Positions 25,599 to 34,896 of a stretch of DNA of 64,000 nt are shown here, one piece after another. The notes beneath the pieces were generated by a model that saw nothing but the letters and a program-made list of their open reading frames with translations, had not been told where the DNA came from and did not search any database. The DNA is taken from the NCBI GenBank assembly GCA_963921255.3, contig CAWUEW020000003.1:310001-374000 (forward strand), given 5' to 3'. The translations under genes and the position numbers were made by a program. Origin of the DNA: JANSYL01 sp963921255. Lineage in GTDB: Bacteria; Pseudomonadota; Alphaproteobacteria; Rhodobacterales; Rhodobacteraceae. The stretch's first letter is position 1, and the number at the start of each line of letters is the position of its first letter.

Positions 25599-25766
25599 TT
25601 ATTTGATTTTGCCTTCTTTGTATTCCACGTGCTTGCGCGCAACCGGGTCGTACTTACGTACGACCATCTTCTCGGTCATGGTTCGTGCATTTTTCTTGGT
25701 CACATAGAAGTGGCCGGTTCCCGCCGAGGAGTTGAGGCGGATTTTAATCGTCGTCGGCTTCGCCAT
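25599..25766 (-). CDS. rpmG: 50S ribosomal protein L33
   Basis: This is a 55-residue ribosomal protein of the large subunit near the E site. It reads MAKPTTIKIRLNSSAGTGHF, then YVTKKNARTMTEKMVVRKYD and ends EYKEGKIK, a full match to alphaproteobacterial L33. There are no zinc Cys pairs, so it is the zinc-independent form. AAGGAG lies 8 bases before the ATG. The gene is monocistronic with its own terminator. Confidence 0.97.
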   Translation of the reverse strand: MAKPTTIKIRLNSSAGTGHFYVTKKNARTMTEKMVVRKYDPVARKHVEYKEGKIK

Positions 25767-25874
25767 AGGTCATGCTCCTTGCGGGCTAAGGTCGGGGCGG
25801 GCGCACATCCGTGCCGCAACCGCAAATCTGTCAGAGTGGGCCTTTTACGGGTTCCGCCCCCCGAGTCAACACCT

Positions 25875-27170
25875 TCAGAGCGCTCCGGCTGCGAATTGCC
25901 AAAGGAAACCGGCCAGCGCCATGAGCGGCAGGACGACCAACAGGTCCATCTTGCGCCACCACAGCAACGCGCCGGCCAAACAGGACAGGGCAATCGCGCC
26001 GGGCACCACGGTCGCAAACACCGGAACCGCGGCCCGACCGGGCCCGATCTCGAGATGGGTCACGGTTCCGAACATGACGTGCAGCGCGAACCAGAGCGAC
26101 AGGTTCAGGATCACGCCGACGACCGCTGCCGTGATCGCGTTCAACGCCCCGGTCAGCCGGGGTTGGGCCGAAATCCAAGCTACGTACGGCGCCCCTGCGA
26201 AAATCCACAGGAAACACGGCACGAAGGTCACCCAAAGCGTCACCCCCGCGGCGGCCAGCCCAAGCCAGACCCCGCCCTCCGCGGCACCGGCCAGAAAGCC
26301 GACGAACTCGGTCACGAGGATCAACGGCCCGGGCGTCGTCTCGGCCAGGCCGAGGGCGTCCATCATCTGGGCCGTCGTCAGCCAGCCGTGGTCGGCCACC
26401 ACGGCCTGCACCATATACGCCAGAACCGCGTAGGCCCCGCCGAAGGTCACCACCGCCAGTTTCGAAAAGAACAGCCCCACCTGCGTCAGCAGCCCGTCCG
26501 GCGCGGCCAGCCAGAACGCGGCAAGCGGCAAAAGCCACAACGCGGCCCAGATCAGGATCGTCCGCGCCGTGCCGCGATGCGATACCGGCGGCACCGGCTC
26601 GTCCGGGGCAGGGCCCGCCATGAAGACGGTTCCGATCCCGGCCGCGACCAGGATGATGACGGGAAACGGGATCTGGACTGCATAGATGCCCACAAACGCC
26701 GCCGCCGCCAAAAGGTAAGGCAAAACACCGGTCAGCGCCTTTTTCGAGACCTTGATCAAGGCCCGCAGCACGATCACGATGACGGTCGCCTTGATGCCCA
26801 GAAACAGGGCCGAGACAAACGGCACATCCCCATACGCGGCATAGAGGGCCGCCAGCGCCAGGATGATGGCGGCCCCGGGCAACACGAACAACACCCCGGC
26901 GATGAGACCACCCCGGACGCCCGCCAGGCGCCACCCGGCAAAGGTGGCCAGCTGCATCGCCTCGGGCCCGGGCAGCAGCATGCAAAAGCTCAGCGCATTG
27001 AGGAACTGGCGCTCGGACAACCAGGGGCGGTCTTCGACCAGTTCCTTGTGCATCAGCGCGATCTGCGCGGCCGGCCCACCGAAGGACAGCAGCCCGATCC
27101 GCCCGAACACGCGGGTGATCTCGCCCAAGTCGGGCGCCGGGTGTGGTGCGGAGGTGTCGGTTGCGGTCAT
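25875..27170 (-). CDS. chrA: Chromate transporter, ChrA family
   Basis: The 431-residue inner-membrane protein is made of two homologous halves, each with the CHR motif pattern. The first half starts FGRIGLLSFGGPAAQIALMHKELVED and the second LFFSKLAVVTFGGAYAVLAYMVQ. Each has several TM helices and PGP-type motifs (LLPGPEAMQL, ETTPGPLILVTEFVGF). ChrA exports chromate using the membrane potential; anion specificity is inferred from family. The frame is open to 27473, but MTATDTSAPHPAPDLGEI is the plausible start. It lies downstream of the BI-1 gene past a terminator. Confidence 0.9.
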   Translation of the reverse strand: MTATDTSAPHPAPDLGEITRVFGRIGLLSFGGPAAQIALMHKELVEDRPWLSERQFLNALSFCMLLPGPEAMQLATFAGWRLAGVRGGLIAGVLFVLPGAAIILALAALYAAYGDVPFVSALFLGIKATVIVIVLRALIKVSKKALTGVLPYLLAAAAFVGIYAVQIPFPVIILVAAGIGTVFMAGPAPDEPVPPVSHRGTARTILIWAALWLLPLAAFWLAAPDGLLTQVGLFFSKLAVVTFGGAYAVLAYMVQAVVADHGWLTTAQMMDALGLAETTPGPLILVTEFVGFLAGAAEGGVWLGLAAAGVTLWVTFVPCFLWIFAGAPYVAWISAQPRLTGALNAITAAVVGVILNLSLWFALHVMFGTVTHLEIGPGRAAVPVFATVVPGAIALSCLAGALLWWRKMDLLVVLPLMALAGFLWQFAAGAL

Positions 27171-27260
27171 GCGGGTCCCCAAGGCATCGCGCAGGAGATA
27201 GTGCGCCGTGCGACCGCCGTGTGTGAAGATTATGTGACGCAGTCCGCAGACGGTGCGCAA

Positions 27261-27289
27261 AGAAAAAGGGCCGGATCTCTCCGGCCCTT
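27261..27289 (-). terminator. Intrinsic terminator of the BI-1 gene
   Basis: On the minus strand AAGGGCCGGAG pairs with CCGGCCCTT and is followed by TTTCTTT. It starts about 27 bases after the BI-1 stop codon. Confidence 0.8.
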
Positions 27290-27315
27290 GTCCAAACTCT
27301 CTGCCTGTCCGGCGT

Positions 27316-28056
27316 CTATTCCCGGTTGCCCAGGAATTGCAGCAGGAACATGAACAGGTTGATGAAGTCGAGATACAGACGCAGCGCGCCCATGATGGCC
27401 GACTTGTCCAACCATTCCTGATCGCCGTACTGGGCGTGGTCGATGTATTCCTGTTTGATCGACTGGGTGTCATAGGCGGTCAGGCCCGCGAAGATCAGCA
27501 CACCCAGGGCCGACACGGCGAACATGATCGCCGGGCTCTGCAGGAAGATGTTGACGATCATCGCCACCACCAGACCGATCACCCCCATCATCAGGAAGGT
27601 GCCCCAACCGCTGAGGTCGCGCTTGGTGGTGTAGCCATAGAGGCTCAGACCGGCGAAGGCGATCGCGGTGATCAGGAAGGTCTGTACGATGCTGACGCCG
27701 GTGAAGACGGCGAAAATCCAGCTGATCGAGACGCCCATCACCGCCGCAAAGGCGTAAAAGAACGTCTGCGCTGCGGCAGCCGACAGGCGGTTGATGACCG
27801 CGCCGAAGGCGAACACCATGATGAGCGGGGCAAACATGATGATCCAGCCCAGGATGTTCGGGCTCAGCGTCACCGGGTCACGGAACAGCGCCATCAGCGT
27901 CGGGTTCGTGCCGATCGCCCAGGCGGCACCTGCGGTCACCAGCATGCCGACGGACATCGTGCCGTAGACTTTGTTCATATGGGCGCGAAGGCCCTGATCG
28001 ATCTCGGCTGCGCTGACGCCAGCGGCGCGCGAGCGGATCGTCTGATACTCTGCCAT
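27316..28056 (-). CDS. Bax inhibitor-1/YccA family membrane protein
   Basis: The 246-residue protein has seven predicted transmembrane segments and the family C-terminal block FAGLTAYDTQSIKQEY, including the conserved Asp residues of BI-1 proton/calcium-leak channels. The N-terminal AAGVSAAEIDQGLRAHMNKVYGTM is typical of the alphaproteobacterial homologues. A role in membrane stress or protein quality control is inferred from family. An AGGAGG site precedes the ATG. It is followed by a clear terminator. Confidence 0.92.
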   Translation of the reverse strand: MAEYQTIRSRAAGVSAAEIDQGLRAHMNKVYGTMSVGMLVTAGAAWAIGTNPTLMALFRDPVTLSPNILGWIIMFAPLIMVFAFGAVINRLSAAAAQTFFYAFAAVMGVSISWIFAVFTGVSIVQTFLITAIAFAGLSLYGYTTKRDLSGWGTFLMMGVIGLVVAMIVNIFLQSPAIMFAVSALGVLIFAGLTAYDTQSIKQEYIDHAQYGDQEWLDKSAIMGALRLYLDFINLFMFLLQFLGNRE

Positions 28057-28224
28057 GTATTCCTCCTAGAAACACGCTTGTGCCGGATCGGGCAGCCCGA
28101 TCACGGTCTCAAAGGGAAATATTGGTCAAGATTGCGCCCATTTCAAGAATGACGCCCCCTAGGGGGCGCCGTTACTTGATAGTTTTTTCCTAAACGGCGG
28201 GGCGACGTTCAGGCGACGGTTCGA

Positions 28225-28437
28225 TCAGAACCGCCAATGCTGCGGAACGTCCCAGAAGGGGCGCGCGGCTTCGCGGGAAACGTCCTCGGTGCTCAGGCCG
28301 AGGTCGCGGCGCAAATGTGCGTCCAAATCCGACAGTTGGGTGCGCTGACGGTGCAGCTCGAACCAGCCGAAGATCTGGGAGAGGAGGGGGCGGTGCCGGC
28401 GATGTGCCAGACCGCGATATGCTGTCGTGTTTGCCAT
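28225..28437 (-). CDS. DUF1127 domain small protein
   Basis: This is a 70-residue basic protein starting MANTTAYRGLAHRRHRP. The C-terminal half carries the DUF1127 pattern L-HRQRTQLSDLDAHLRRDLGLSTEDVSREAARPFW. Proteins of this type are common in Rhodobacteraceae next to LysR regulators; some relatives bind RNA or affect phosphate and carbon metabolism, but this one is not characterised. The start at 28437 is chosen because the upstream extension is not conserved-looking. It is divergent from the LysR gene. Confidence 0.85.
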   Translation of the reverse strand: MANTTAYRGLAHRRHRPLLSQIFGWFELHRQRTQLSDLDAHLRRDLGLSTEDVSREAARPFWDVPQHWRF

Positions 28438-28555
28438 GTCTGGCCCTTTCCATTTGGTGATGTGAGCGAATGCTCTGATTACGAGGCTTGATATATGGCG
28501 CGATCTCACATAACAAAAACGAATGTTGATGAACTAAAAGATCACAAGGTGTGAT

Positions 28556-29410
28556 ATGCCGAGAAATCTGGATCTGACCGCGCTTCGGGCGTTTGTGGCC
28601 GTGGCGGACGCCGGCGGCGTGACCAAGGCATCGGGGTTTCTGAACCTCACGCAGTCCGCTGTTTCCATGCAGCTCAAGCGGCTGGAGGAGATGCTGGATG
28701 TGGCCCTGTTCGACCGGTCGGCCCGCAAGATGGCGCTGACGGCCGCGGGCGAGCAAACCCTTGGCTACGCACGCAAAATGCTGGATCTGAATGATGAGAT
28801 TCTGACCCGCCTGACGGCACCGGCCTATGAGGGCGAATTGCGGCTTGGCGTGCCCCATGACATCGTCTACCCGGCGATCCCGCAGGTGTTGCACCGGTTT
28901 GCGTCGGCCTATCCGCGGATGAAGGTGACGCTGGTCTCGTCCTACACCGAACGTCTCAAGCGGATGTTCAGCCGCGGTGAGGTCGATGTGATGCTCACTA
29001 CCGAAAGCACGGTCGACGCCGGGGGCGAAACGCTGATGGAACGGCCTTTGGTCTGGGTCGGGGCCCAAAACGGCCAGATGTGGAAGCAGCGACCGCTGAG
29101 GCTGGCCTTTGAGCATGCCTGCATTTTCCGCGCGTCCGCGCAGGCCGCCTTGGACGCCCATGGCGTGCCGTGGGAAATGGCCGTCGAAAGCGACAGCATC
29201 CGAACCGTCGAAGCCTCGATCAGTGCGGACCTGGCCGTGCACACCTGTATTGAAGGGACCGAACCACCCTACGTCGAACAAATCGTCCACAATGGTGGCC
29301 TGCCGGACCTGCCTGCGGTGAAGATCAACCTCTACCGCTCCGAACTGCTGCACGGCGAACCGTTCGAGGCCCTGTGCGACATGACGCGGACCGCCTATCG
29401 CGGGTTGTGA
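28556..29410 (+). CDS. LysR family transcriptional regulator
   Basis: The 284-residue protein has an N-terminal winged HTH (LTALRAFVAVADAGGVTKASGFLNLTQSAVSMQLKRLEEML) and a C-terminal LysR substrate-binding domain. The effector is unknown. The 118-base gap to the divergent DUF1127 gene is AT-rich and likely contains both promoters and the LysR operator, as usual for this family. It converges on the quinone reductase gene with 4 bases between them. Confidence 0.92.
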   Translation: MPRNLDLTALRAFVAVADAGGVTKASGFLNLTQSAVSMQLKRLEEMLDVALFDRSARKMALTAAGEQTLGYARKMLDLNDEILTRLTAPAYEGELRLGVPHDIVYPAIPQVLHRFASAYPRMKVTLVSSYTERLKRMFSRGEVDVMLTTESTVDAGGETLMERPLVWVGAQNGQMWKQRPLRLAFEHACIFRASAQAALDAHGVPWEMAVESDSIRTVEASISADLAVHTCIEGTEPPYVEQIVHNGGLPDLPAVKINLYRSELLHGEPFEALCDMTRTAYRGL

Positions 29411-29414
29411 TGAG

Positions 29415-30374
29415 CTAGAGGGTCACCACGACCTTTCCGGTCGATTTGCGCGACCGCAGCAACTCCATCGCGTCGGCGGCCTGCTCCAGCGGGTAATGCG
29501 CACTGATATGCGGGCGAATGGCGCCGTCCACATACATCTGCATCAACTCGGACAGGCTGTCGGTCAGAACCTGCGGCGCAAAGCCCAGGTAGCCGCCCCA
29601 GTACACCCCAAGCACACTGATGTTCTTCACCAGCAGGATGTTGGCCGGAATCTGGGGCACGTCGCCACTGGCAAAGCCGATGACAATCACGCGTCCCTCG
29701 CGGTTCGTCGCCCGCAGCGCCGCCTTGAAGGCGTCACCGCCCACGGCGTCATAGACCACATCTGCCCCGCCGAGGGCCTTGACCGTGTCGCGGATATCAT
29801 CGGTTTCGCTGTCGATCAGATGCGCGGCACCGGCCGCCTTGGCGACGGCCAGTTTCTCGGCCCCGCGCGCCACGGCGATCACCTCGGCCCCCATTGCGGC
29901 GCCAAGTTCTACCGCCGTCAGGCCAACACCCCCTGCGGCCCCCAGAACCAGCAACCGATCGCCGGGCTTCAACCCGGCGCGATGGCCCAAGGCCAGGTGC
30001 GACGTGCCATAGGCAACGAGGAACCCCGCGGCGACATCGAAGGGCATGGCATCCGGGATGGGAACACAGCGCGCCGCATCGAACACCCCGAACTCGGCTA
30101 GGCCCCCCTGTCCCCCGAAGACGGCAACGCGCGTCCCGACACTCAGGTCCGTTACGCCGTCGCCCACCGCATCGACCACACCGGCCACCTCAAGCCCAAG
30201 GGTGAACGGAAGCGCGGGGGTTTCCTGGTAGGTGCCCTTTACCATCAGAAGATCGGCAAAATTCAACCCGCAGGCTGCGATTTTTGCCCGGACTTCGCCG
30301 GCGGCAGGGGTGGGGATATCAATCTCCGCCAAACGCGGGTTTTCCCCAGATCGTTGCATTTGAAACGCTCTCAT
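29415..30374 (-). CDS. NADPH:quinone oxidoreductase, MDR family
   Basis: This is a 319-residue medium-chain reductase without the zinc ligands of alcohol dehydrogenases. It has the GroES-like N domain (CGLNFADLLMVKGTYQ), the NADPH-binding motif GAAGGVGLTAVELGAAMGAEVIA, YDAVGGDAF, and a C-terminal RSRKSTGKVVVTL. It probably reduces quinones or enones with NADPH in the cytoplasm. The start at 30374 (MRAFQMQRSGENP) is preferred over the upstream ATG. It is divergent from the XRE regulator. Confidence 0.9.
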   Translation of the reverse strand: MRAFQMQRSGENPRLAEIDIPTPAAGEVRAKIAACGLNFADLLMVKGTYQETPALPFTLGLEVAGVVDAVGDGVTDLSVGTRVAVFGGQGGLAEFGVFDAARCVPIPDAMPFDVAAGFLVAYGTSHLALGHRAGLKPGDRLLVLGAAGGVGLTAVELGAAMGAEVIAVARGAEKLAVAKAAGAAHLIDSETDDIRDTVKALGGADVVYDAVGGDAFKAALRATNREGRVIVIGFASGDVPQIPANILLVKNISVLGVYWGGYLGFAPQVLTDSLSELMQMYVDGAIRPHISAHYPLEQAADAMELLRSRKSTGKVVVTL

Positions 30375-30667
30375 GCGCGCACCTTTTTCCTGTCTTCCCA
30401 AAACCCTAACCCCCCTTGCCCCCCTCTGCCACCCTGCGCGGTTAGCGCGGTATCTTTTCGACCTAAAGGCGAGTAAACTACGCTTTACACACCTCGTGTA
30501 ACCGATCCTTTTACGGGAGCCTCGGAATCGAATTTCGCCAAAGGATTGATCCGCGCGTTTCGTGCGCTACTTCGCTGGTATCGCGCAAGTTGAGCGCGGC
30601 TCGCCCGGAGCAGGTCAAAAAGGGGGCTTTCGGCGGGGTCAGGTGCACGAAAATGAAGGAGGCGCAT
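30375..30667. other. Intergenic region between quinone reductase and XRE regulator
   Basis: There are 293 bases without a credible gene. The sequence becomes AT-richer around 30470-30500, where GTAAA-N6-TTTAC forms an inverted repeat at 30473-30488, followed by TGTAA and TTTTAC elements. This is the likely promoter zone of the regulator, which would then have a leader of over 100 bases. Confidence 0.5.
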
Positions 30668-31048
30668 GTGAAACACCCAGTGGACGTCCATGTCGGTAAA
30701 CGCGTTCGGCATCGGCGTTGGATGGTTGGGATGACCCAACAGCAGCTTGCTGAGAAGGTCGGAATCAAATTCCAGCAAATCCAGAAATATGAAACCGGTA
30801 TGAACCGCATCAGCGCCTCGCGCCTGTGGGACATTGCCGAAGCGTTATCCGTTCCGGTCAGCTATTTCTTCGAAGGCATGGATGCCGAGGTCGAAGCACC
30901 GGAACAAGCTGCGGCATCCGCGATGCCGGGCGACCTGTTGGCGGACAAGGAAGCGCTCGAATTGGTGCGTTGCTACTACGCCATTCCTGAAAACCAGCGC
31001 CGGCGCCTGTTCGAATTGGCCCGCGTTTTGTCGGATACGGCAGCTTAA
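30668..31048 (+). CDS. XRE/Cro-type helix-turn-helix regulator
   Basis: The 126-residue DNA-binding protein has HTH RHRRWMVGMTQQQLAEKVGI followed by KFQQIQKYETGMNRISASRLWDIAEAL, then a short C-terminal domain ending FELARVLSDTAA. I chose the GTG at 30668 (V/M-KHPVDVHVGKR) because AAGGAGG at 30656-30662 is 5 bases upstream. The ATG at 30653 lies inside or before that site. Highly similar regulators occur throughout Roseobacter genomes; the regulon is not known to me. Confidence 0.88.
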   Translation: MKHPVDVHVGKRVRHRRWMVGMTQQQLAEKVGIKFQQIQKYETGMNRISASRLWDIAEALSVPVSYFFEGMDAEVEAPEQAAASAMPGDLLADKEALELVRCYYAIPENQRRRLFELARVLSDTAA

Positions 31049-31123
31049 CAGTAGCTTGACCCAATCCAGGGGCTATGCGACCCCGGCGCTTGCGTTCAGA
31101 CCCGCAAGTTGCCCGAGGTGCAC

Positions 31124-31966
31124 ATGTCAGACACGGCCCCGACACCCCCACATCAGACCGACCTGAGCGCTGCCGAACAGGCAGAGTTGATGGCCACGGC
31201 TCATGCGATGGCGGATGCGGCGCGCGCAGCGATCCTGCCGCATTTCCGGTCCAGCGACCTGGCAACCGACAACAAAGACCCCGACGATTTCGATCCCGTC
31301 ACGATCGCCGACCGCGCGGCCGAGGCGGCCATGCGCGCCGTGCTGGCCGACCGCCGGCCCCAGGATGCCATTTTGGGCGAGGAGGAAGCAGCCAAACCCG
31401 GCACGTCCGGCCTGACCTGGGTGATCGATCCCATCGACGGTACGCGCGGCTTCGTGGCGGGCACGCCCACTTGGGGCGTTTTGATTGCGCTCTCGGACGC
31501 GTCCGGGCCGCGCTACGGCATTGTCGACCAACCCTATATCGGCGAACGCTTCGAGGGCGGGTTCGGTCTGTCGCAACTGACCGGACCGCTTGGCCAGACG
31601 CCGACCCGCACCCGTCCGACCGCGCAGCTATCTGATGCCGTTCTCTTCACGACATTCCCCGAGGTGGGCAGCGATGCCGAGCGTCGGGGCTTCGAAGCCG
31701 TGCGCGACCGGGTGCAGCTGGTCCGCTACGGGATGGATTGCTACGCCTATGCGCTGATCGCCGCTGGCCAGGTCGATCTCGTGATCGAAGCGGGATTGGC
31801 CTCCTACGACATCTCCGCGCCCATCGCCGTTGTCGAAGCCGCGGGCGGCATCGTCACCGATTGGCACGGGCGGCCCGTGCATGCGGGCGGGCGGGCTGTC
31901 GCGGCCTCGAACCCGGCGATGCACGCCGCTGCGCTCGACCTTTTGCGCCCCTTCGCCGATGGCTGA
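31124..31966 (+). CDS. hisN: Inositol monophosphatase family / histidinol-phosphatase
   Basis: The 280-residue Mg-dependent phosphatase has the metal motifs GEEEA, WVIDPIDGTRGF and YDISAPIAVVEAAGG. The IMPase fold in alphaproteobacteria often provides histidinol-phosphatase (HisN), and RGF after DPIDGT is common there, but inositol or sugar phosphates cannot be excluded. A GAGGTG site lies before the ATG at 31124; a TTG five codons upstream is also open. The 3' end overlaps the deaminase start by 8 bases, so the two genes form an operon. Confidence 0.82.
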   Translation: MSDTAPTPPHQTDLSAAEQAELMATAHAMADAARAAILPHFRSSDLATDNKDPDDFDPVTIADRAAEAAMRAVLADRRPQDAILGEEEAAKPGTSGLTWVIDPIDGTRGFVAGTPTWGVLIALSDASGPRYGIVDQPYIGERFEGGFGLSQLTGPLGQTPTRTRPTAQLSDAVLFTTFPEVGSDAERRGFEAVRDRVQLVRYGMDCYAYALIAAGQVDLVIEAGLASYDISAPIAVVEAAGGIVTDWHGRPVHAGGRAVAASNPAMHAAALDLLRPFADG

Positions 31967-33299
31967 GGTTTTGCTCCGCGGCGCGCGGTCCATCCTGACC
32001 ATGGATGACGCCGAGACCGAGCTGTCAGGGGCTGACCTGCTGGTGCGAGATGGCGAAATTGTTCATGTTGGCAAAGGTTTAGAGACATCCGGCGCGGTCA
32101 TCGACTGCGCGGATTGTGTGGTCACGCCGGGGCTGGTGAACACCCATCACCATCTCTACCAAACGCTGACCCGCGCGGTGCCGGGGGCGCAAGATGCGGC
32201 GCTTTTTGGGTGGTTGCAGACGCTCTACCCGATCTGGGCGCGCTTCACGCCCGAACATATGCGCGTCTCGGCCCTGACGGGGTTGGCCGAACTGGCGCTC
32301 TCGGGCTGCACGATGTCCAGCGATCACCTCTATCTCTACCCAAATGGCAGCCGGCTGGACGATACGATCGACGCGGCGCGCGAGATTGGCCTGCGCTTTC
32401 ATCCCACCCGCGGGGCGATGTCGATTGGCGAAAGCGACGGGGGCTTGCCGCCCGACCATCTGGTCGAGGCCGAGGCGGCGATTCTGACCGATTGCATCCG
32501 CGTTGTGGATCAGTTCCACGACCCGGCCCCGAACGCGATGATCCGCGTGGGCCTTGCGCCCTGTTCACCGTTTTCCGTCAGCCGCGAATTGATGCGCGAT
32601 GCGGCCCTTCTGGCGCGGGACAAGGGTGTCATGCTGCACACCCATCTGGCTGAAAACGATGAAGATATTGCCTATTCGCTCGAAAAGTTCGGCTGCCGCC
32701 CCGGCCAATATGCCGAAGATCTGGGTTGGACGGGCGATGATGTCTGGCATGCCCATTGCGTGAAGCTCGACACGACCGAGATTGACCTCTTCGCCCGCAG
32801 CCGAACGGGGGTGGCCCATTGCCCCTGCTCGAACTGCCGATTGGCCTCCGGGATCGCGCCGGTCGCGGCCATGCGGACCGCGGGGGGCAAGGTGGGGCTA
32901 GGGGTCGACGGATCGGCCTCGAACGACGCCGGAAATCTCGTGACCGAGGCGCGGATGGCCATGTTGCTGCAGCGCGTGGCCTCGGGGCCGGACGCGATGT
33001 CGGCCCGCGGCGCGTTGCGCCTCGCCACGCGCGGGGGCGCCGAAGTGTTGGGCCGCGGTGACGTGATCGGGCAACTGCGTCCGGGCTTCCGGGCCGATAT
33101 CGCCGTCTGGGATGTCTCTGGCATCGACTCGGCAGGATCCTGGGATCCGGCGGCCCTTCTCCTGGCCGGCCCAACGCGCGTGCGGGATCTGTTTGTGGAA
33201 GGACGGCACATCGTGGCGGATGGCACGCTGAACACGGTCGATCTGGACGGGATTTTGCGTCATCAGACCCGCCTTGCGCGGGAGCTTGCCGAAGTTTGA
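31959..33299 (+). CDS. 8-oxoguanine deaminase
   Basis: This amidohydrolase removes ammonia from 8-oxoguanine to give urate, in purine salvage or oxidised-base disposal. The 446-residue protein has the metal motif NTHHHLYQT, the loop SSDHLYLYPNGSR, HTHLAEN, HAHCVKLD, HCPCSNCRLASG and GVDGSASND. These correspond to the metal ligands and the substrate-binding Cys/Asn region of the 8-oxoguanine/cytosine deaminase subgroup. Overlap with hisN suggests translational coupling. Atrazine chlorohydrolase-like relatives are the main alternative. Confidence 0.88.
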   Translation: MAEVLLRGARSILTMDDAETELSGADLLVRDGEIVHVGKGLETSGAVIDCADCVVTPGLVNTHHHLYQTLTRAVPGAQDAALFGWLQTLYPIWARFTPEHMRVSALTGLAELALSGCTMSSDHLYLYPNGSRLDDTIDAAREIGLRFHPTRGAMSIGESDGGLPPDHLVEAEAAILTDCIRVVDQFHDPAPNAMIRVGLAPCSPFSVSRELMRDAALLARDKGVMLHTHLAENDEDIAYSLEKFGCRPGQYAEDLGWTGDDVWHAHCVKLDTTEIDLFARSRTGVAHCPCSNCRLASGIAPVAAMRTAGGKVGLGVDGSASNDAGNLVTEARMAMLLQRVASGPDAMSARGALRLATRGGAEVLGRGDVIGQLRPGFRADIAVWDVSGIDSAGSWDPAALLLAGPTRVRDLFVEGRHIVADGTLNTVDLDGILRHQTRLARELAEV

Positions 33300-33484
33300 C
33301 TATTCATAACTATGTAAATTCATCACTGAAGATGGCCAAAAACCCCAAATAACTTCACAAAACTCGATCTATCCAGATTCTATCCACAAGCATTTGACTG
33401 TTCCCACGTATCGGGCTCATCTCATCGTTGCCGGGGCCGCGTGTCCCTGCCATCCTGCAAGAAAACAGCGCCCCGAGGTGCCCC

Positions 33485-33952
33485 ATGCAGGCCAAACCCT
33501 TAATCCTCATCCTTGCCATCGCGGCCCTGACGGCCTGTGCGCCATCGGCCGGGACAACCCGCCTGTCGGCTGGACAAACGGTCGACATCGCCAGCGCGAA
33601 CACCCAAATCTCGGTCCAGCGGGCCGGGGCAGGCATCGTGCGTCCCCTGATCCACAGCCCGGCGCTGCAGGCGGCGGCCCAGGCGCATGCCGATGATCTC
33701 AACCGCACGGGCACGCTCAGCCACACCGGCAGCGACGGCAGCACCTTGATGGCCCGCGTGAACCGTGCGGGTTACGACGCCTGCGTGGCCGCCGAGAACG
33801 TTGCCGCCGGGCAACCCGATGTGCGCAGCACCATTTCGGACTGGATGGGCTCACCAGGCCACCGGGCCAACCTGTTGAACCCGCAAGTGACCCAGTTCGG
33901 CTTCGCGCAGACTGGAGATACCCGTGTTCTGGTGCTCGCGCGGCCCTGCTAA
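33485..33952 (+). CDS. CAP (SCP/PR-1-like) domain lipoprotein
   Basis: The 155-residue protein has a signal peptide with lipobox LTAC (MQAKPLILILAIAALTAC), then a CAP domain with the conserved order QAHADDLNRTGTLSHTGSDG, AENVA and WMGSPGHRANLLNP. The His and Glu of the CAP cavity are present. Extracytoplasmic location is expected. Bacterial CAP proteins are found in spore, wall or stress contexts, with no common activity proven. A 185-base AT-rich gap upstream likely holds its promoter. Confidence 0.87.
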   Translation: MQAKPLILILAIAALTACAPSAGTTRLSAGQTVDIASANTQISVQRAGAGIVRPLIHSPALQAAAQAHADDLNRTGTLSHTGSDGSTLMARVNRAGYDACVAAENVAAGQPDVRSTISDWMGSPGHRANLLNPQVTQFGFAQTGDTRVLVLARPC

Positions 33953-34842
33953 CGCCGCCACAGGCGCATCTGACTCAACCCGATGCCCGCAAGGATCAAC
34001 GCCAATGCGATGTAGATTTGCGGCGGCAGGTCCTCGCCCATCAGCGTCACGCCGAAGATCACCGCCCAGACCGGCACCATGTAGCTGACCAAGGACAGGA
34101 ACAGTGACCCGGCGGTGGTGATCACGCGGACCCGGATCACCCCGGCCAACGCCGTCGGGAAGAGGGCCACATAGGCCAGCGCCAACAGGGCGCCGGTGCT
34201 TTCTGGGCGCGGCGGGCCTTCCATCATCCAGGCCAATGGCACCAAGACAACAGCGCCCGCGATCATCGTCGAGGCCGCCAGCGCGACGGGCGGCATTTTC
34301 GGCGCCCGCCGCGTCAGGATCGAGCCAACGGCATAGCACATCGCCGCCCCCACACAGGCCAGGCGCCCCGCCAACGTGCCGTCCGACAACGCCCCCGGAC
34401 CGACCAGCAGAACCAGCCCCACAAATCCAAGGGCGACGCCCGCAATCCGGCGCGGACCGATCCCTTCCTCAGGCGAAAACACCGCCACCAGGGGCAACAC
34501 CAGCAGCGGAACCGCCCCCATCGCCACGCCCGCAAAGGCCGATGGCACCTGCGTCAGGCCCCAAGACAGCAAGACGAAAGGCAGGGCGATGCTGCCCGCG
34601 CCGATCACGCCCGCAAAGCCCCAGGCCCGCAAATCGCCAACCGTTTCAAGCCCTTGGCCCAAGGCGGCGCCGATCGCGACCAGCACAAGTGCGGCCAGCG
34701 CCACGCGCCCGGCACTGACCCACCACAGGCCCAAACCCTCCAGCGACAGGGTCACCCCCATAAACGCCGTGCCCCAGATCACACCGAGGCCCAGGATCAA
34801 GACCCAGTTCAAAAGACCGGGGGAAGAAGGGGTTGCCGTCAT
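33949..34842 (-). CDS. EamA/DMT-family transporter
   Basis: The protein is about 297 residues with ten hydrophobic segments arranged as two EamA repeats (WVLILGLGVIWGTAFMGVTLSL at the start; GVALGFVGLVLLVGPGALSDG in the middle; SLVSYMVPVWAVIFGVTLMGE late). The permease substrate is unknown, possibly an amino acid or metabolite export. The start is taken at 34842 (MTATPSS); ATG 34863 is also open. It converges on the CAP lipoprotein gene with 4 bases of overlap. Confidence 0.85.
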   Translation of the reverse strand: MTATPSSPGLLNWVLILGLGVIWGTAFMGVTLSLEGLGLWWVSAGRVALAALVLVAIGAALGQGLETVGDLRAWGFAGVIGAGSIALPFVLLSWGLTQVPSAFAGVAMGAVPLLVLPLVAVFSPEEGIGPRRIAGVALGFVGLVLLVGPGALSDGTLAGRLACVGAAMCYAVGSILTRRAPKMPPVALAASTMIAGAVVLVPLAWMMEGPPRPESTGALLALAYVALFPTALAGVIRVRVITTAGSLFLSLVSYMVPVWAVIFGVTLMGEDLPPQIYIALALILAGIGLSQMRLWRR

Positions 34843-34896
34843 GCCTGCGAAAGACCCCGGCACGACGCCGGGGTCAAGCGCCGTTTCGGCATGCGG